DNA of 34,745 nucleotides from an uncultured Holophagaceae bacterium (GCA_903839205.1 CAIMBM010000080.1:1-34745); one strand, 5' to 3'. Numbered from the stretch's first letter, positions 16,282 through 25,255 are shown. Numbers and translations are program-made. Notes: generated by a model from the letters alone, not told the origin.

Positions 16282-17436
16282 ATGCCGCTGCTTCGCTCCA
16301 TTGCCCTGTGCCTCGGCGCGTGGATGGCCCTGCCCTTGGCGGCCGCGGCTCCGCAGGTTCCGGCCCGGGACCTGCGGCTCGTGCGGGCGGTGGAGGGCGG
16401 CGACCTGGCGGCGGCGCGGGCGGCCCTCACGGCGGGGGCCAGCGTGGACGCCCGGGACGAGGAGGGCTCGCCGGTCCTCATGCTGGCCGCCGAAGGGGGC
16501 GACGGGGCCCTCTTCGACCTTCTGCTGGCCAAGGGCGCGGACATCCACGCCAGGCATCCCCACGGCGCCACGACCCTGCTCGCCGCGGCCCAGGAGGGCC
16601 GTCTCGGCATGGTGGAAACGCTCCTCGCCCGGGGCGCCGCGGTGAACCTCGTCAACGACGTGGGGGTGAGCGCCCTCTACCTGGCCGCGCAGGAGGGCCA
16701 CGCGGAGGTGGCGAGCCTGCTGCTGGCCCGCGGGGCCGATCCGAACCTGGCGGCGGAGGAAGGCTCCACGGCCTTCATCATGGCGGCCCAGGGCGGCCAC
16801 CTGGAGGTGGTGCGGCAGCTCCTGGCCCGGGGCGCGAAGCGGGATGCCAGGCGCGACAGCGGCGCCACGGCCCTCCTCGCCGCGGCGGAGGCCGGTCACG
16901 CGGAGGTGGTGAGCTTCCTGGCAATGGCGGGCCTCGACGTGAATGCGGCGCGAGCCGATGGGGCCACGGGCCTGATCATGGCTTCTCAACACGGCCACGA
17001 GGCAGTGGTGGCCGCGCTGCTGGCGCAGGGCGCGAGGATCGACCTCCCGCGACCCGACGGCCTCACGGCCCTCATCCTCGCGGCTAACTTCGGCCGGTCC
17101 GAAGTCGCGCGCCTGCTCCTGGAGAAGGGCGCGGACGTCCGGACGAAGGGGTCGCAGGGCTTCACTGCCCTCTTTGCCGCGGCCCAGAACGGCCATGTGA
17201 ACGTGGTACGCCTGCTGCTCGACCAGGGGGCGCGGGTGGATGATCCCGGCCCCGAAGGCGAGACGCCCCTCATGGCCGCCGCCGAGGAAGGCCACCTGGA
17301 CGTGGTGGCGCGGTTGTTGTCCATGGGCGCCGACGTGAACGGCAGGGATCCCCTCGGCGACACGGCCCTGACGAGGGCTCAGCGGAACGGCCAGGAGGAG
17401 GCCGTCAAGGTCCTGCAGGCGAGGGGCGCGAAGTGA
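16282..17436 (+). CDS. Exported ankyrin-repeat protein, 11 repeats
   Basis: This 384-residue protein has a signal peptide (MPLLRSIALCLGAWMALPLAAAA) and is otherwise made of ankyrin repeats of 33 residues. I count eleven, from DLRLVRAVEGGDLAAARAAL to a last partial one ending LQARGAK, each with the TALxxAAxxGHxEVVxxLLxxGA pattern. Ankyrin stacks bind proteins; here the partner would be in the periplasm or outside. No enzymatic domain is attached. The ATG at 16282 has AGG/GGGGG bases before it; an in-frame ATG at 16234 would spoil the signal peptide. Repeats are regular at the protein level but differ in codons, so this is not a recent DNA tandem array. The gene is convergent with the NtrY-like kinase, 10 bp apart. 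Confidence 0.93.
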   Translation: MPLLRSIALCLGAWMALPLAAAAPQVPARDLRLVRAVEGGDLAAARAALTAGASVDARDEEGSPVLMLAAEGGDGALFDLLLAKGADIHARHPHGATTLLAAAQEGRLGMVETLLARGAAVNLVNDVGVSALYLAAQEGHAEVASLLLARGADPNLAAEEGSTAFIMAAQGGHLEVVRQLLARGAKRDARRDSGATALLAAAEAGHAEVVSFLAMAGLDVNAARADGATGLIMASQHGHEAVVAALLAQGARIDLPRPDGLTALILAANFGRSEVARLLLEKGADVRTKGSQGFTALFAAAQNGHVNVVRLLLDQGARVDDPGPEGETPLMAAAEEGHLDVVARLLSMGADVNGRDPLGDTALTRAQRNGQEEAVKVLQARGAK

Positions 17437-17446
17437 GCGCTCCCGG

Positions 17447-19531
17447 CTAGGGCCGTTCCTCCAGATGCCGCGGCAGCACCAGGCTGAACCGGCTGCCCGA
17501 GGCCAGGGGCTCGTAGCGGGCGTCGCCGCCGTGGTCCTGGGCGATGCGGCGGACGATGGCGAGCCCCAGGCCGGTGCCCTTCCGCTTGGTGGAGAAGTAG
17601 GGCTCGAAGAGCCGTTCCCGGTCCGCCTCCGGCACGCCCGCGCCGCCGTCCACCACGTCGAAGCGCAGGGCCCCCCCCTCCTCGGACAGGGACAGCTGGA
17701 TGGCGCCCCGGCCCTCCACGGCGGCCACGGCGTTGTCCACGAAATTGATGAGGGCCCCCTTCACCAGGTCGCCATCCCACAGGGCGGAGACCGGTGTATC
17801 GGGCAGGCTGAGCTCCCAGCGGATCTCGGGATAGTTCGGCCCGTAGAGGGCGGCCACCTGGCGCAGCAGGTCCGCGGGGTCACAGGGCGAGAACTGGGGG
17901 ACCGGCAGGCGGGCGAAGCGGCTGAAGCTGTCCACCAGCCGGGACAGACTCGACACTTCCGCCAGGATGGTCTCGGCCCCTTCCTGGATGGCGGCGGGAT
18001 CCAGCCGGCCTTCGCGGTTCCGCCGCAGCAGGCGCTGGGCCGTGAGCTGGATGGGGGTGAGCGGGTTCTTCACCTCATGGGCCATGCGCCGGGCCACTTC
18101 CTGCCAGGCCGCCCGCTTCTCCGCCTTGGCCAGCAGAGAGAGGTCCTCCAGCACCGCCAGCACGCCTCCGCCCTGGATCGGCTCGAGGAGGGCGCGCACG
18201 GGCCGGCCTTCGCCTTCGCCGCCCAGCCGCATCTCCTCCTGGACGCCCCGCCGGGACTCCCGCACCGCGGCCAGCAGCTCCGGCAGGCGCCCCAGGCGGG
18301 GCAGCGAGGCCACGGATTCCCAGCGGGAGCCACCGGGATCGAAGGCCTCCAGGCCCAGCCAGGTCCGGGCGGCGGCGTTGAAGATGCGCAGCTCACCGTC
18401 CGCCCGCCAGCTCATCACCCCCACGGGCAGGGTCGCCAGCAGCTGGTCCAGGTAGGCCCGGTGCTGCTCCAGGCGGCTGGCCTGGGCCTCGATGGCCTCC
18501 CGGTTGGTCTTCAGGTCCCGGGTCATGGCGTTGAAGGTGCGGGCCAGGAAGGCCAGCTCGTCCTCGCCCAGCTCCGGCAACTGCACGTCCAGGTCGCCGC
18601 TGCCCACGCGCTGGGCGGCCTTGGCCAGGGCGCGGATGGGCTCGCTCAGGGACTTCGCCAGGGCCAGGCCCGACCACACCGCAAAAAACAAGGTCAGCAG
18701 CGTGAGGAAGAGGAAGGTGCTCTGGGGCAGGGTCTGGAGGGTGTCCTTGGCGGCCCGGATCTGCTGACTCTCCCGGTAGCGCTGCTCCAGGGCCAGGACC
18801 CGGTCCAGCTTCTCCCGGGGCATGAAGACGCCCACGATCCAGGAGCCGTCCCCCCGGGGCACCGCCCGCAGCATCCAGAGCCCCTCCCTGGTCTCCTGGG
18901 TGCTCTCGCCACTGAGGGCCGCCAGCACTGGCGGCGGGCAGTCCGGCCCGAGGTCCAGGGCCCGGACGCCCCCCTCCACGCCCTTGCCCAGGAAGGCCAC
19001 CAGGTCCAGACCCGAGGCGAGCCGGATGGCCTGGGGCTCCGCCGAGGCCGAGGCCAGCAGGCGCTCCACGCCGAAGTCCAGGCGGGCCCGGGTGGCGGCG
19101 CGCAGGTCCTCGGCCATCTTCCCGCCGTCGCGGATGGCCACCTCGGTCTCGGGGCTGAACCAGCGCTCCACGTTCTTGTTGATGAAGTTCCGGCCCACCA
19201 TGAAGAGGATGAGGCTCGGCACGATGCCCACGATGAACAGGGTGAGCACCATGCGGGTGCGAAGCCGGGAGCCCAGGATCCCGCTCTTGCGCTCGAAGTA
19301 GAGCTTGGCAATGCTCCGGGCCACGATGAAGAGCAGCGTGCCAATGGCGAGCACGTTGGCCAGGCCCAGGGCGAGGAGGGCCCAGCGGGAGGGCGCGTCC
19401 AGGCCGCCGCCGGCGATGCGGTTGCCCACGGCCTTGTAGGCCAGGATGGTCATGAGGATCAGGACGGCCAAGCCCACCGCCACGTAGAGGCGCGTCAGCT
19501 CGGGATGGCGCTTGGGCTGCGGAGTCGGCAT
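17447..19531 (-). CDS. NtrY-like membrane sensor histidine kinase
   Basis: This 694-residue kinase has the NtrY layout: three N-terminal TM helices (about 13-36, 49-73, 95-118), an extracytoplasmic sensor region, a fourth TM (LFLTLLTLFFAVWSGLAL), HAMP (LAKAAQRVGSGDLDVQLPELGEDELAFLARTFN region), PAS (about 355-460), the phosphorylation site MAHEVKNPLTPIQ with His about residue 485, N-box FVDNAVAAVEG near 600, and G-boxes VVDGGAGVP and GTGLGLAIV. It would autophosphorylate and pass phosphate to an NtrC/NtrX-type activator. No response regulator lies next to it in the window; the next gene upstream is a divergent methyltransferase. So its partner is elsewhere. The start ATG at 19531 has GAGG immediately before it, unusually close. 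Confidence 0.9.
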   Translation of the reverse strand: MPTPQPKRHPELTRLYVAVGLAVLILMTILAYKAVGNRIAGGGLDAPSRWALLALGLANVLAIGTLLFIVARSIAKLYFERKSGILGSRLRTRMVLTLFIVGIVPSLILFMVGRNFINKNVERWFSPETEVAIRDGGKMAEDLRAATRARLDFGVERLLASASAEPQAIRLASGLDLVAFLGKGVEGGVRALDLGPDCPPPVLAALSGESTQETREGLWMLRAVPRGDGSWIVGVFMPREKLDRVLALEQRYRESQQIRAAKDTLQTLPQSTFLFLTLLTLFFAVWSGLALAKSLSEPIRALAKAAQRVGSGDLDVQLPELGEDELAFLARTFNAMTRDLKTNREAIEAQASRLEQHRAYLDQLLATLPVGVMSWRADGELRIFNAAARTWLGLEAFDPGGSRWESVASLPRLGRLPELLAAVRESRRGVQEEMRLGGEGEGRPVRALLEPIQGGGVLAVLEDLSLLAKAEKRAAWQEVARRMAHEVKNPLTPIQLTAQRLLRRNREGRLDPAAIQEGAETILAEVSSLSRLVDSFSRFARLPVPQFSPCDPADLLRQVAALYGPNYPEIRWELSLPDTPVSALWDGDLVKGALINFVDNAVAAVEGRGAIQLSLSEEGGALRFDVVDGGAGVPEADRERLFEPYFSTKRKGTGLGLAIVRRIAQDHGGDARYEPLASGSRFSLVLPRHLEERP

Positions 19532-19578
19532 CCTCAGCAGGCTATCCTGATTGATTCCCGAAAGGCAGGCGGAAGCGG

Positions 19579-20838
19579 ATGGCGGATGGCGATGGGGAGG
19601 CGGTGCGAAGGAACCTGCTGGCGGGCTTCATTCCCGGCAGCGGGCTCCCGATCTTCGATCCCCCGCCGCCGGAGGGGGCCTGGGATGCGGTGGAGGCCGA
19701 AGGGACGGCCTACCCGCGCCTGTCCCTGGAATTCTGGACCGCAAGGCAGCGGCAGGCCGCGAACCTGCACGAGATCTCCTACCGCGCCTGCTACAAGCCC
19801 CAGCTGCCGCGCCACTTCATCGAGCGCCTGACCCGGCCCGGGGAGCGGGTCTACGACCCCTTCAGCGGGCGCGGCACCACGGCCGTCGAGGCGGCGCTCT
19901 TGGGCCGGCGGGTGGCGGCCAACGACGTGAATCCCCTGTCCAGGATGCTGGCGGAACCCCGCCTGACCCCTCCCGAACCTGCGGACGTGGCGCGGCGGCT
20001 GCAGGCGATCCCCCGTTCCGGCGCTGGCGATGGCCTGGATCTGGGGATGTTCTTCCATCCGGACACGGAATCGGAGATCCGCGGCCTCCGGGACTGGTGC
20101 TGCGGGCGGGCGGCCTCGGGCGAACTGGACGCCCTCGACACCTGGATCCGGATGGTGGCCACCAACCGGCTCACGGGCCACAGCCCCGGATTCTTTTCCG
20201 TCTACACCCTGCCCCCGAACCAGGCGCTCAGCGCCGGAAAGCAGCGGCAGATCAACACCCGGCGCCAGCAGGAGCCCCCCTATCGGGACACCCACGCGCT
20301 GATCCAGAAGAAGACCCGGCAGCTGCTCTCCGGCCTGGAGCCGGCCCAGTGGCGCAACCTCTGCACCGCCGCCCGGGACGCCTGGTTCCTCACGGGCGAC
20401 GCCCGGCGGACGCCGGCCCTGCCCGACGGCTCCGTGGCCCTCTCGGTCACCTCGCCACCCTTCCTGGACGTGGTGGACTACAGTGGGGACAACTGGCTGC
20501 GCTGCTGGTTCGCGGGCCTCGACGCCGAGGCCATCGGGCGCGGCATCAGCACGCCGCGCACTGTGGAGGACTGGTCCGGGACCATGCTGGCGGTCTTCAC
20601 CGAGCTGCATCGCGTCACCCAACGGGGCGGCTTCGTGGCCTTCGAGGTGGGCGAGGTGCGGCGCGGGAGCCTGAAGCTGGATGAGGTGGTGCTCCCCCTG
20701 GGCCTCCGCGCGGGCTTCAGGGCCCACGGCGTGCTCGTGAACCGCCAGGCCTTCACCAAGACCGCCCACATCTGGGGCGTGGGCAACAACGACAAGGGCA
20801 CCAACAGCAACCGCATCGTGGTGTTCGAGAAGGGCTAG
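19579..20838 (+). CDS. Solitary site-specific DNA methyltransferase (N4C/N6A type)
   Basis: This 419-residue protein is a DNA amino-methyltransferase. The SAM-binding motif DPFSGRGTT is at 93-101, followed by NDVNPLSRM (acidic motif II region). The catalytic motif TSPPF is at 291-295 (TSPPFLDVVDYSGDNW); the S/T-PP-Y/F form is most common in N4-cytosine enzymes but also found in N6-adenine ones. About 190 residues separate the two, where the target-recognition region (DLDLGMFFHPDT to INTRRQQEPPYR) probably lies, so the motif order resembles the alpha group. No restriction endonuclease or specificity subunit is nearby, so it is best read as an orphan methyltransferase, perhaps regulatory. Codon and GC use match the surroundings, so it does not look recently acquired. 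ATG at 19579 is one of three closely spaced ATGs. Confidence 0.85.
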   Translation: MADGDGEAVRRNLLAGFIPGSGLPIFDPPPPEGAWDAVEAEGTAYPRLSLEFWTARQRQAANLHEISYRACYKPQLPRHFIERLTRPGERVYDPFSGRGTTAVEAALLGRRVAANDVNPLSRMLAEPRLTPPEPADVARRLQAIPRSGAGDGLDLGMFFHPDTESEIRGLRDWCCGRAASGELDALDTWIRMVATNRLTGHSPGFFSVYTLPPNQALSAGKQRQINTRRQQEPPYRDTHALIQKKTRQLLSGLEPAQWRNLCTAARDAWFLTGDARRTPALPDGSVALSVTSPPFLDVVDYSGDNWLRCWFAGLDAEAIGRGISTPRTVEDWSGTMLAVFTELHRVTQRGGFVAFEVGEVRRGSLKLDEVVLPLGLRAGFRAHGVLVNRQAFTKTAHIWGVGNNDKGTNSNRIVVFEKG

Positions 20839-20903
20839 GAGCCGTCGCGGGAGACCGGCGGGTGATGCTCATCACAAGCACTGGGGAGGGGTGCATTGGG
20901 GAC

Positions 20904-20931
20904 TTGTAATGAGATTGAGTCTCTTTAAACT
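20904..20931 (+). promoter_or_regulatory. Possible promoter and operator upstream of the TonB receptor
   Basis: TTGTAA (20904-20909) and TAAACT (20926-20931) are spaced 16 bases apart and resemble -35 and -10 boxes, each 4 of 6 to the sigma-70 consensus. Between them lies the imperfect inverted repeat GAGAT-TGA-GTCTC (20911-20923), placed where a repressor could act. It lies about 130 bases before the receptor ATG in the only AT-rich part of this intergenic region. This was found by eye and needs comparison with related genomes. Confidence 0.25.
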
Positions 20932-21060
20932 TATCCCAACAGCCTTCCCAACGCCCGCGTCCGTGGGTGCCTTCGCGGGATTCCTACCCTCCACCTCGCG
21001 TGGACTTGCCCCTGGGGCAGGCGGGGCGGGCTGCGCCACCGATCAACCCACAGGTGCCCC

Positions 21061-23523
21061 ATGCCCATCCCTCGAACGGCCGCCCCGCTCTGGCTCACCT
21101 TCCTCCTGGCCCAGGGGATGTCCCTGCCGGCAAGACCGACAGTTGCGGCGGCTGCCGGCCCGGCCAGCCCCGAGGAGAGCCTCGGCTCGGCCGAGGCCGA
21201 CGGCCTGGTCCTCGACGGCAGCGGCAGTCCCCTCGCCGACGTGAAGGTGTCCCTGAAGACGGGCCCGACCACCCTGGAGACACACACGGCGCCGTCCGGG
21301 CGCTTCCGCTTCCCCGCCCTGCCCAAGGGGAACTACCGGGTGCGGCTCGAGAAGGAGGGCTATGTACCCCGGACCCTGTCGCTGTCCGTGGAACTCGCCT
21401 CCGGCACCGCTCCCGCGAAGTTCTTCCTCCACCCCATCGCCTCGGCCACGGTGGAAGTCACCTGTGGCGTCAAGACGCAGGTGGAGCCCCAGATCAAGGA
21501 AGACATCATCCCCACGGAGACCATCAGCCCCCTGGACATCCGCAAGGTCAACGCCGTGTCCTTAACCGAGGCAGTGGACTTCAAGCCCGGCATCTCGGTG
21601 CAGACCGAGTGCTCCATCTGCAACGTGCGCAACGTGGTCCTGAACAACCTGCCGGGGCGGTTCACCACCATCATGCTCGACGGGGTGCCCATCTTCTCCT
21701 CGGTATCCGGCGCCTACGGGCTGGACATGATCGGCGTCAACGGCGTGGAGAGCATCGAAGTGTCGCGGGGCGCCGGCGTGAGCCTCATCGCCCCGGAGGC
21801 CCTGGCCGGGGCCGTGAACCTCGTCTCCAAACACCCGACCCAGGAGGAGCGGATCCTGGAAGTCCAGGGCGGCGACGACGGCTACCGGCAGGCCAATGCC
21901 TTCTGGGCCCACCCCTTCGATGGCGGCGCCATCACGGTCACCTTCCTGGGCAATGACCACCGATCCGTGGACGGGAACGGCAACGGGGTGAGCGAGTACA
22001 CCGGCTACAAGCGCTACCTGGGGGGCATCGGGTTCTTTCTCGACCACCTCGCCGGGTTCAGCTTGCGGGGGCGCCTGGACCTGGTGGACGAGCACCGCAA
22101 CGGCGGCGCCCTGGGCTACGACTACGACGCCATCGAAAAGGACCTGACCGGCAATCCCTTCGACTGGAGCCGGGGCGTGGGCGGCTCCCCGGACAGCCGC
22201 GGCTGGATCCGCCCGGATGGCAACTTCAATCAGGCCCTGGCGGACGGCCAGAACCCCATCCTGCTGCCGGACGGCAAGGTGCTCATCCCCTACGACAAAG
22301 GGCAGGCGGGCTTTTCGGAGGTGATCGGGACCCGGCGGCAGCAGGGCCTCCTCGTGGCCGAACGGGACCTGGAGAACAACTTGAAACTCAAGCTGGCCTT
22401 CGGGGGCGCCTTCCACCGCCAGGACTCCTTCTACGAGGACGACGTCTACGACGCCCGGCAGCGCCAGTTCTACGGCGAGGCCAGCCTCCAGTGGTTCCTC
22501 ACCGATACCCTGGTGACCGGCGGCCTGAACCTGCGCTACGAGGACCTCCGTTCCCACGGGAGACTGCCGGACGGCACCCTGGTGGAGGGCGTGGACAACT
22601 ACACCTACCAGACGCCGGCGGCCTTCATCCAGGTCTACCACGGCTTCTTCGGGGGCCTCCTGGAACTGAACGGCTCCCTGCGCTATGACCACAACAACGT
22701 CTTCGGCCCCATCACCACGCCGCGCCTGAACCTGCTCTGGCACCACACGCCCAACCTGAGCAGCCGCTTCGCCATCGGCCGGGGCTTCCGTTGCCCGACC
22801 TCCTTCTTCGAGCAGGATCATGGTGTGCTCCAGACCACCCGCATCGACCGGGTCATCGACCGGCCGGAATACTCGGACAACGTCAGCTACACCTTCGCCG
22901 CGGCCGGGGAGAAGTGGGCCCTGGCGGCCTCGGCCTCCTACAACCGCATCCAGAATTTCGCCCTCCTGAATCCCCATGCCGCGGACCCCGTCACGGGTGC
23001 GCCCATCACCCTCTTCACGCAGTCACCCAACCCCGTGACCGTCAAGGGCCTCGACGGCACCCTCACCCGCAAGCTCCTGGCCCACCTGTCGGGCACCCTC
23101 GGCGCCGAGCACTACTGCTACGCCTTCGTCCCGGGGACGCTGGCCTTTGCCCGGCCCAAGGACCGCCTCTACCTGCGGTCGGACTACGACAGCGAGGGTC
23201 TCAGCCTCATGGCCCGGGCCACCTGGACCGGTCCCATGGACCTCCACCGCTTCTACGACTATCAGGATGTCCAGCGCTACAACCTGGACGGCACGCCAAA
23301 GCTGAACACCAGCCCCGCCTTCTGGACCGTGGACCTGGGGCTGACCTGGAAGCTCTCCGGGACCGCCTCCCTGCTCGTCAACGTGAAGAACGCCTTCGAC
23401 TACCAGCAGTCTCGCAAGGAGGACTTCCTCTGGGTGGATGCCCGGGGCCGGCAGGACGTGACCCAGCTCTGGGGCCCCGGCCTCGGCCGCTCGATCCAGG
23501 CCGGGTTCCGCTTCAGCTTCTGA
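21061..23523 (+). CDS. TonB-dependent outer-membrane receptor
   Basis: This 820-residue protein takes up a ligand across the outer membrane using TonB energy. After a signal peptide (to about residue 30) there is a carboxypeptidase-regulatory-like beta domain (about 46-122: ADGLVLDGSGSPLADVKVSL, APSGRFRFPALPKGNYRV), then the plug (about 150-260: SLTEAVDFKPGISV, TTIMLDGVPIFSSVSGAYGL, VESIEVSRGAG, AGAVNLVSK), then a 22-strand-type barrel that ends in RFSF with a terminal Phe, as outer-membrane barrels do. The plug holds a CxxC pair (ECSICN, 184-187) before the mobile loop, a feature shared by some metal or cobalamin-type receptors. The ligand is not evident; no transporter genes flank it. ATG at 21061 has AGGTG upstream. 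Confidence 0.92.
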   Translation: MPIPRTAAPLWLTFLLAQGMSLPARPTVAAAAGPASPEESLGSAEADGLVLDGSGSPLADVKVSLKTGPTTLETHTAPSGRFRFPALPKGNYRVRLEKEGYVPRTLSLSVELASGTAPAKFFLHPIASATVEVTCGVKTQVEPQIKEDIIPTETISPLDIRKVNAVSLTEAVDFKPGISVQTECSICNVRNVVLNNLPGRFTTIMLDGVPIFSSVSGAYGLDMIGVNGVESIEVSRGAGVSLIAPEALAGAVNLVSKHPTQEERILEVQGGDDGYRQANAFWAHPFDGGAITVTFLGNDHRSVDGNGNGVSEYTGYKRYLGGIGFFLDHLAGFSLRGRLDLVDEHRNGGALGYDYDAIEKDLTGNPFDWSRGVGGSPDSRGWIRPDGNFNQALADGQNPILLPDGKVLIPYDKGQAGFSEVIGTRRQQGLLVAERDLENNLKLKLAFGGAFHRQDSFYEDDVYDARQRQFYGEASLQWFLTDTLVTGGLNLRYEDLRSHGRLPDGTLVEGVDNYTYQTPAAFIQVYHGFFGGLLELNGSLRYDHNNVFGPITTPRLNLLWHHTPNLSSRFAIGRGFRCPTSFFEQDHGVLQTTRIDRVIDRPEYSDNVSYTFAAAGEKWALAASASYNRIQNFALLNPHAADPVTGAPITLFTQSPNPVTVKGLDGTLTRKLLAHLSGTLGAEHYCYAFVPGTLAFARPKDRLYLRSDYDSEGLSLMARATWTGPMDLHRFYDYQDVQRYNLDGTPKLNTSPAFWTVDLGLTWKLSGTASLLVNVKNAFDYQQSRKEDFLWVDARGRQDVTQLWGPGLGRSIQAGFRFSF

Positions 23524-23535
23524 CCCGGCCCGCCC

Positions 23536-23964
23536 TCAGGGCAGGCGCCGATAGAGGGCCGCATCCTCGCCGTCCGGGTAGTAGCCGGGGCGCCGGCCGC
23601 AGGGCTTCCAGCCGCAGGCGCGGTAGAGCTGGATGGCGGCCTGGTTGGACACCCGCACTTCCAGATAGAGGTGGGTGATCCCCTCTGCCTCCAGGTCAAG
23701 CTGGCAGGCCTCCAGCAGGCGCTGGCCCAGGCGCTTCCCGCGGTGGGCCGGATCCACGGCGATGCGCAGCAGCTCCGCCTCCCCGGCCGCAGGAATGCGC
23801 GCCCAGCGGGCGAAGGCCACCTCGGGGATCAGCCAGAGGGCCTCGTGCTCGGCCGGGGCCTTCCAGGCCACCCCGAAGGCTGTGCGGTCCAGGCGCGGGA
23901 CCCAGTCGGGCAGGGACGCTCCCGCCCCCAGCCTGCAGACCCCCGACCCCAGAGGGCCGCTCAT
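23536..23964 (-). CDS. rimI: GNAT N-acetyltransferase, RimI-like
   Basis: RimI acetylates the N-terminal alanine of ribosomal protein S18; this 142-residue protein has the right size and core. The acetyl-CoA motif is LRIAVDPAHRGKRLGQRLLEA, followed by LYLEVRVSNQAAIQLYRACGWKPCGRRPGYY, the RimI C-terminal pattern. The ATG at 23964 overlaps the tsaB stop as ATGA, and the tsaB-rimI pairing is common in bacteria, which supports the name. The N-terminal third is less conserved than usual, so another protein substrate is possible. Confidence 0.85.
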   Translation of the reverse strand: MSGPLGSGVCRLGAGASLPDWVPRLDRTAFGVAWKAPAEHEALWLIPEVAFARWARIPAAGEAELLRIAVDPAHRGKRLGQRLLEACQLDLEAEGITHLYLEVRVSNQAAIQLYRACGWKPCGRRPGYYPDGEDAALYRRLP

Positions 23965-24656
23965 CGAGCCACGCCCTTGCGCAGGGCCTCCGACAGGTGG
24001 GCGGCGGCCAGGGGGAAGTTCACCGCCGCATCCGTCTCCCGCAGGTAGAAGGGCACCAGGGGTGCCTCCGCGGGGCCCAGGGAACCGCGCCGGGCCAGGG
24101 CCACCAGGCCCGCCAGGGTGGCCTCGCCCTCGTCCTCAAGCCCGATGCGGCCGGAAGGCAGCAGGGCCTCGACCCTAGGGGCGAAGGCCTCCGGTGCCCA
24201 CCAGGGTTCGCCCCCCAGCAGGTCCGCCAGGCCAGGCAGGGGATGCTTCGCGGCCGGGGTCTGTGGGACCTCCTCCCAGCGCTGGTGGAAGGCCTCGCCG
24301 CGCTGGCCGTCCAGCAGGACCCAGAAGGGCCCCTTCACGCCCGCCTGACGCAGCGCCTGGGCCCGCAGCTCGAAGGCCGAGAAGCCCCAGGTGGGGAGGC
24401 CCGTGAGGCCCAGGCCCTCGGCCGTGGCCACGCCGATGCGCAGGCTCGTGAAGCCCCCGGGGCCCAGGCAGGCCGCCACACCCGACAGGTCCTGCGGAAC
24501 GGCGCCGGCCCCGGCCATGAGGTCGTTCAGGGCCGGGAGCAACCGCTCGCTGTGCCCCCGCCCCACGCCGGACAGGATCCGCCGCGTCCAGACCCGGTCC
24601 CCCTGGATCAGGGCCAGGTGGAGGATCTCCGTGGTGGTGTCGAGGGCCAGCAGCAT
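23961..24656 (-). CDS. tsaB: tRNA threonylcarbamoyladenosine biosynthesis protein TsaB
   Basis: TsaB partners TsaD and TsaE to install the t6A modification at A37 of tRNAs. The 231-residue sequence starts MLLALDTTTEILHLAL and carries GRGHSERLLPALNDLM, then GPGGFTSLRIGVATAEGL, both hallmarks of the ASKHA-fold TsaB. The C-terminal half is variable, as normal. The ATG at 24656 fits the conserved N-terminus; no strong ribosome site precedes it. rimI overlaps its stop codon, so the two are translationally coupled. Confidence 0.93.
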   Translation of the reverse strand: MLLALDTTTEILHLALIQGDRVWTRRILSGVGRGHSERLLPALNDLMAGAGAVPQDLSGVAACLGPGGFTSLRIGVATAEGLGLTGLPTWGFSAFELRAQALRQAGVKGPFWVLLDGQRGEAFHQRWEEVPQTPAAKHPLPGLADLLGGEPWWAPEAFAPRVEALLPSGRIGLEDEGEATLAGLVALARRGSLGPAEAPLVPFYLRETDAAVNFPLAAAHLSEALRKGVAR

Positions 24657-24682
24657 GGGGCCAGTGTATCGGGCCGGCCGCC

Positions 24683-25093
24683 CTAGGCCGGAATCCCCCG
24701 GGCCCGCAGATAGTCCCCGAGTTCCTGGTCCTGACCCAGGATGTGCTCCACCAGCCAGGTCTCCAGGAAGTCCAGCAGGGCCTCGGTGAGTTCCACCCGA
24801 CCGGCCCGGAAGTCCGAGAGGAAGTCGCCCACCTTCAGCACCAGTTCTGCGTGAGCGGCGAAGTGGCCCGGAGTGCCGGGGTAGCCGGACCTGATCATGA
24901 GGCCCTCTTCCGTTTCGAAGTGGCTGACCGTGTAGTCCCGGAGGAAGGTGAGGACCTTCGCCAGCTCTTCCCGATCCTCTCCCCGGGTCACGGCTTCGTG
25001 CAGCCGGTTCATGGCTGCGAGCAGGTCGCGGTGATCCTCGTCGATCCTGGGAAAGCCCACTTCCAGGGCCGGGGTCCACTCCGTGTAGGCCAT
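24683..25093 (-). CDS. Bacteriohemerythrin
   Basis: This 136-residue protein is a single-domain hemerythrin, which binds O2 at a di-iron site and may store, carry or sense oxygen in a microaerophile. The ligand pattern is complete: DEDHRDLL near residue 20, SHFETEE, GHFAAH and EHILGQDQELGDYL. AGGAG is 7 bases before the ATG at 25093, which gives the usual MAYTEWTPALEVG start. It lies about 25 bp upstream of tsaB on the same strand and may be transcribed with it. Confidence 0.95.
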   Translation of the reverse strand: MAYTEWTPALEVGFPRIDEDHRDLLAAMNRLHEAVTRGEDREELAKVLTFLRDYTVSHFETEEGLMIRSGYPGTPGHFAAHAELVLKVGDFLSDFRAGRVELTEALLDFLETWLVEHILGQDQELGDYLRARGIPA

Positions 25094-25210
25094 GCACAAG
25101 CTCCTGTGGTGTGTCTTTGCCCCGCGGGCAGGTTTGCCTCGGGCCCGGGGCCAAGGCCTCATCGTCCAGGTCCGGGTCCTGGCTTAGTTCTGCGGGGTCC
25201 GAGACCAAGC

Positions 25211-25236
25211 AAAAAGGCGGCCCCGGGGGCCGCCTT
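25211..25236 (-). terminator. Rho-independent terminator of rpmB
   Basis: On the minus strand a stem GGCGGCCCC/GGGGCCGCC (25216-25234) is followed by five U residues (complement of A run 25211-25215), about 20 bases past the rpmB stop. It should separate rpmB from the hemerythrin gene. Confidence 0.85.
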
Positions 25237-25255
25237 CGGGTGTCAGAGGTCGTTC

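Noticed and set aside
20904..20931. Fur box ahead of the TonB receptor
   Set aside because: The inverted repeat GAGAT-TGA-GTCTC does not fit the GATAAT-type Fur consensus.
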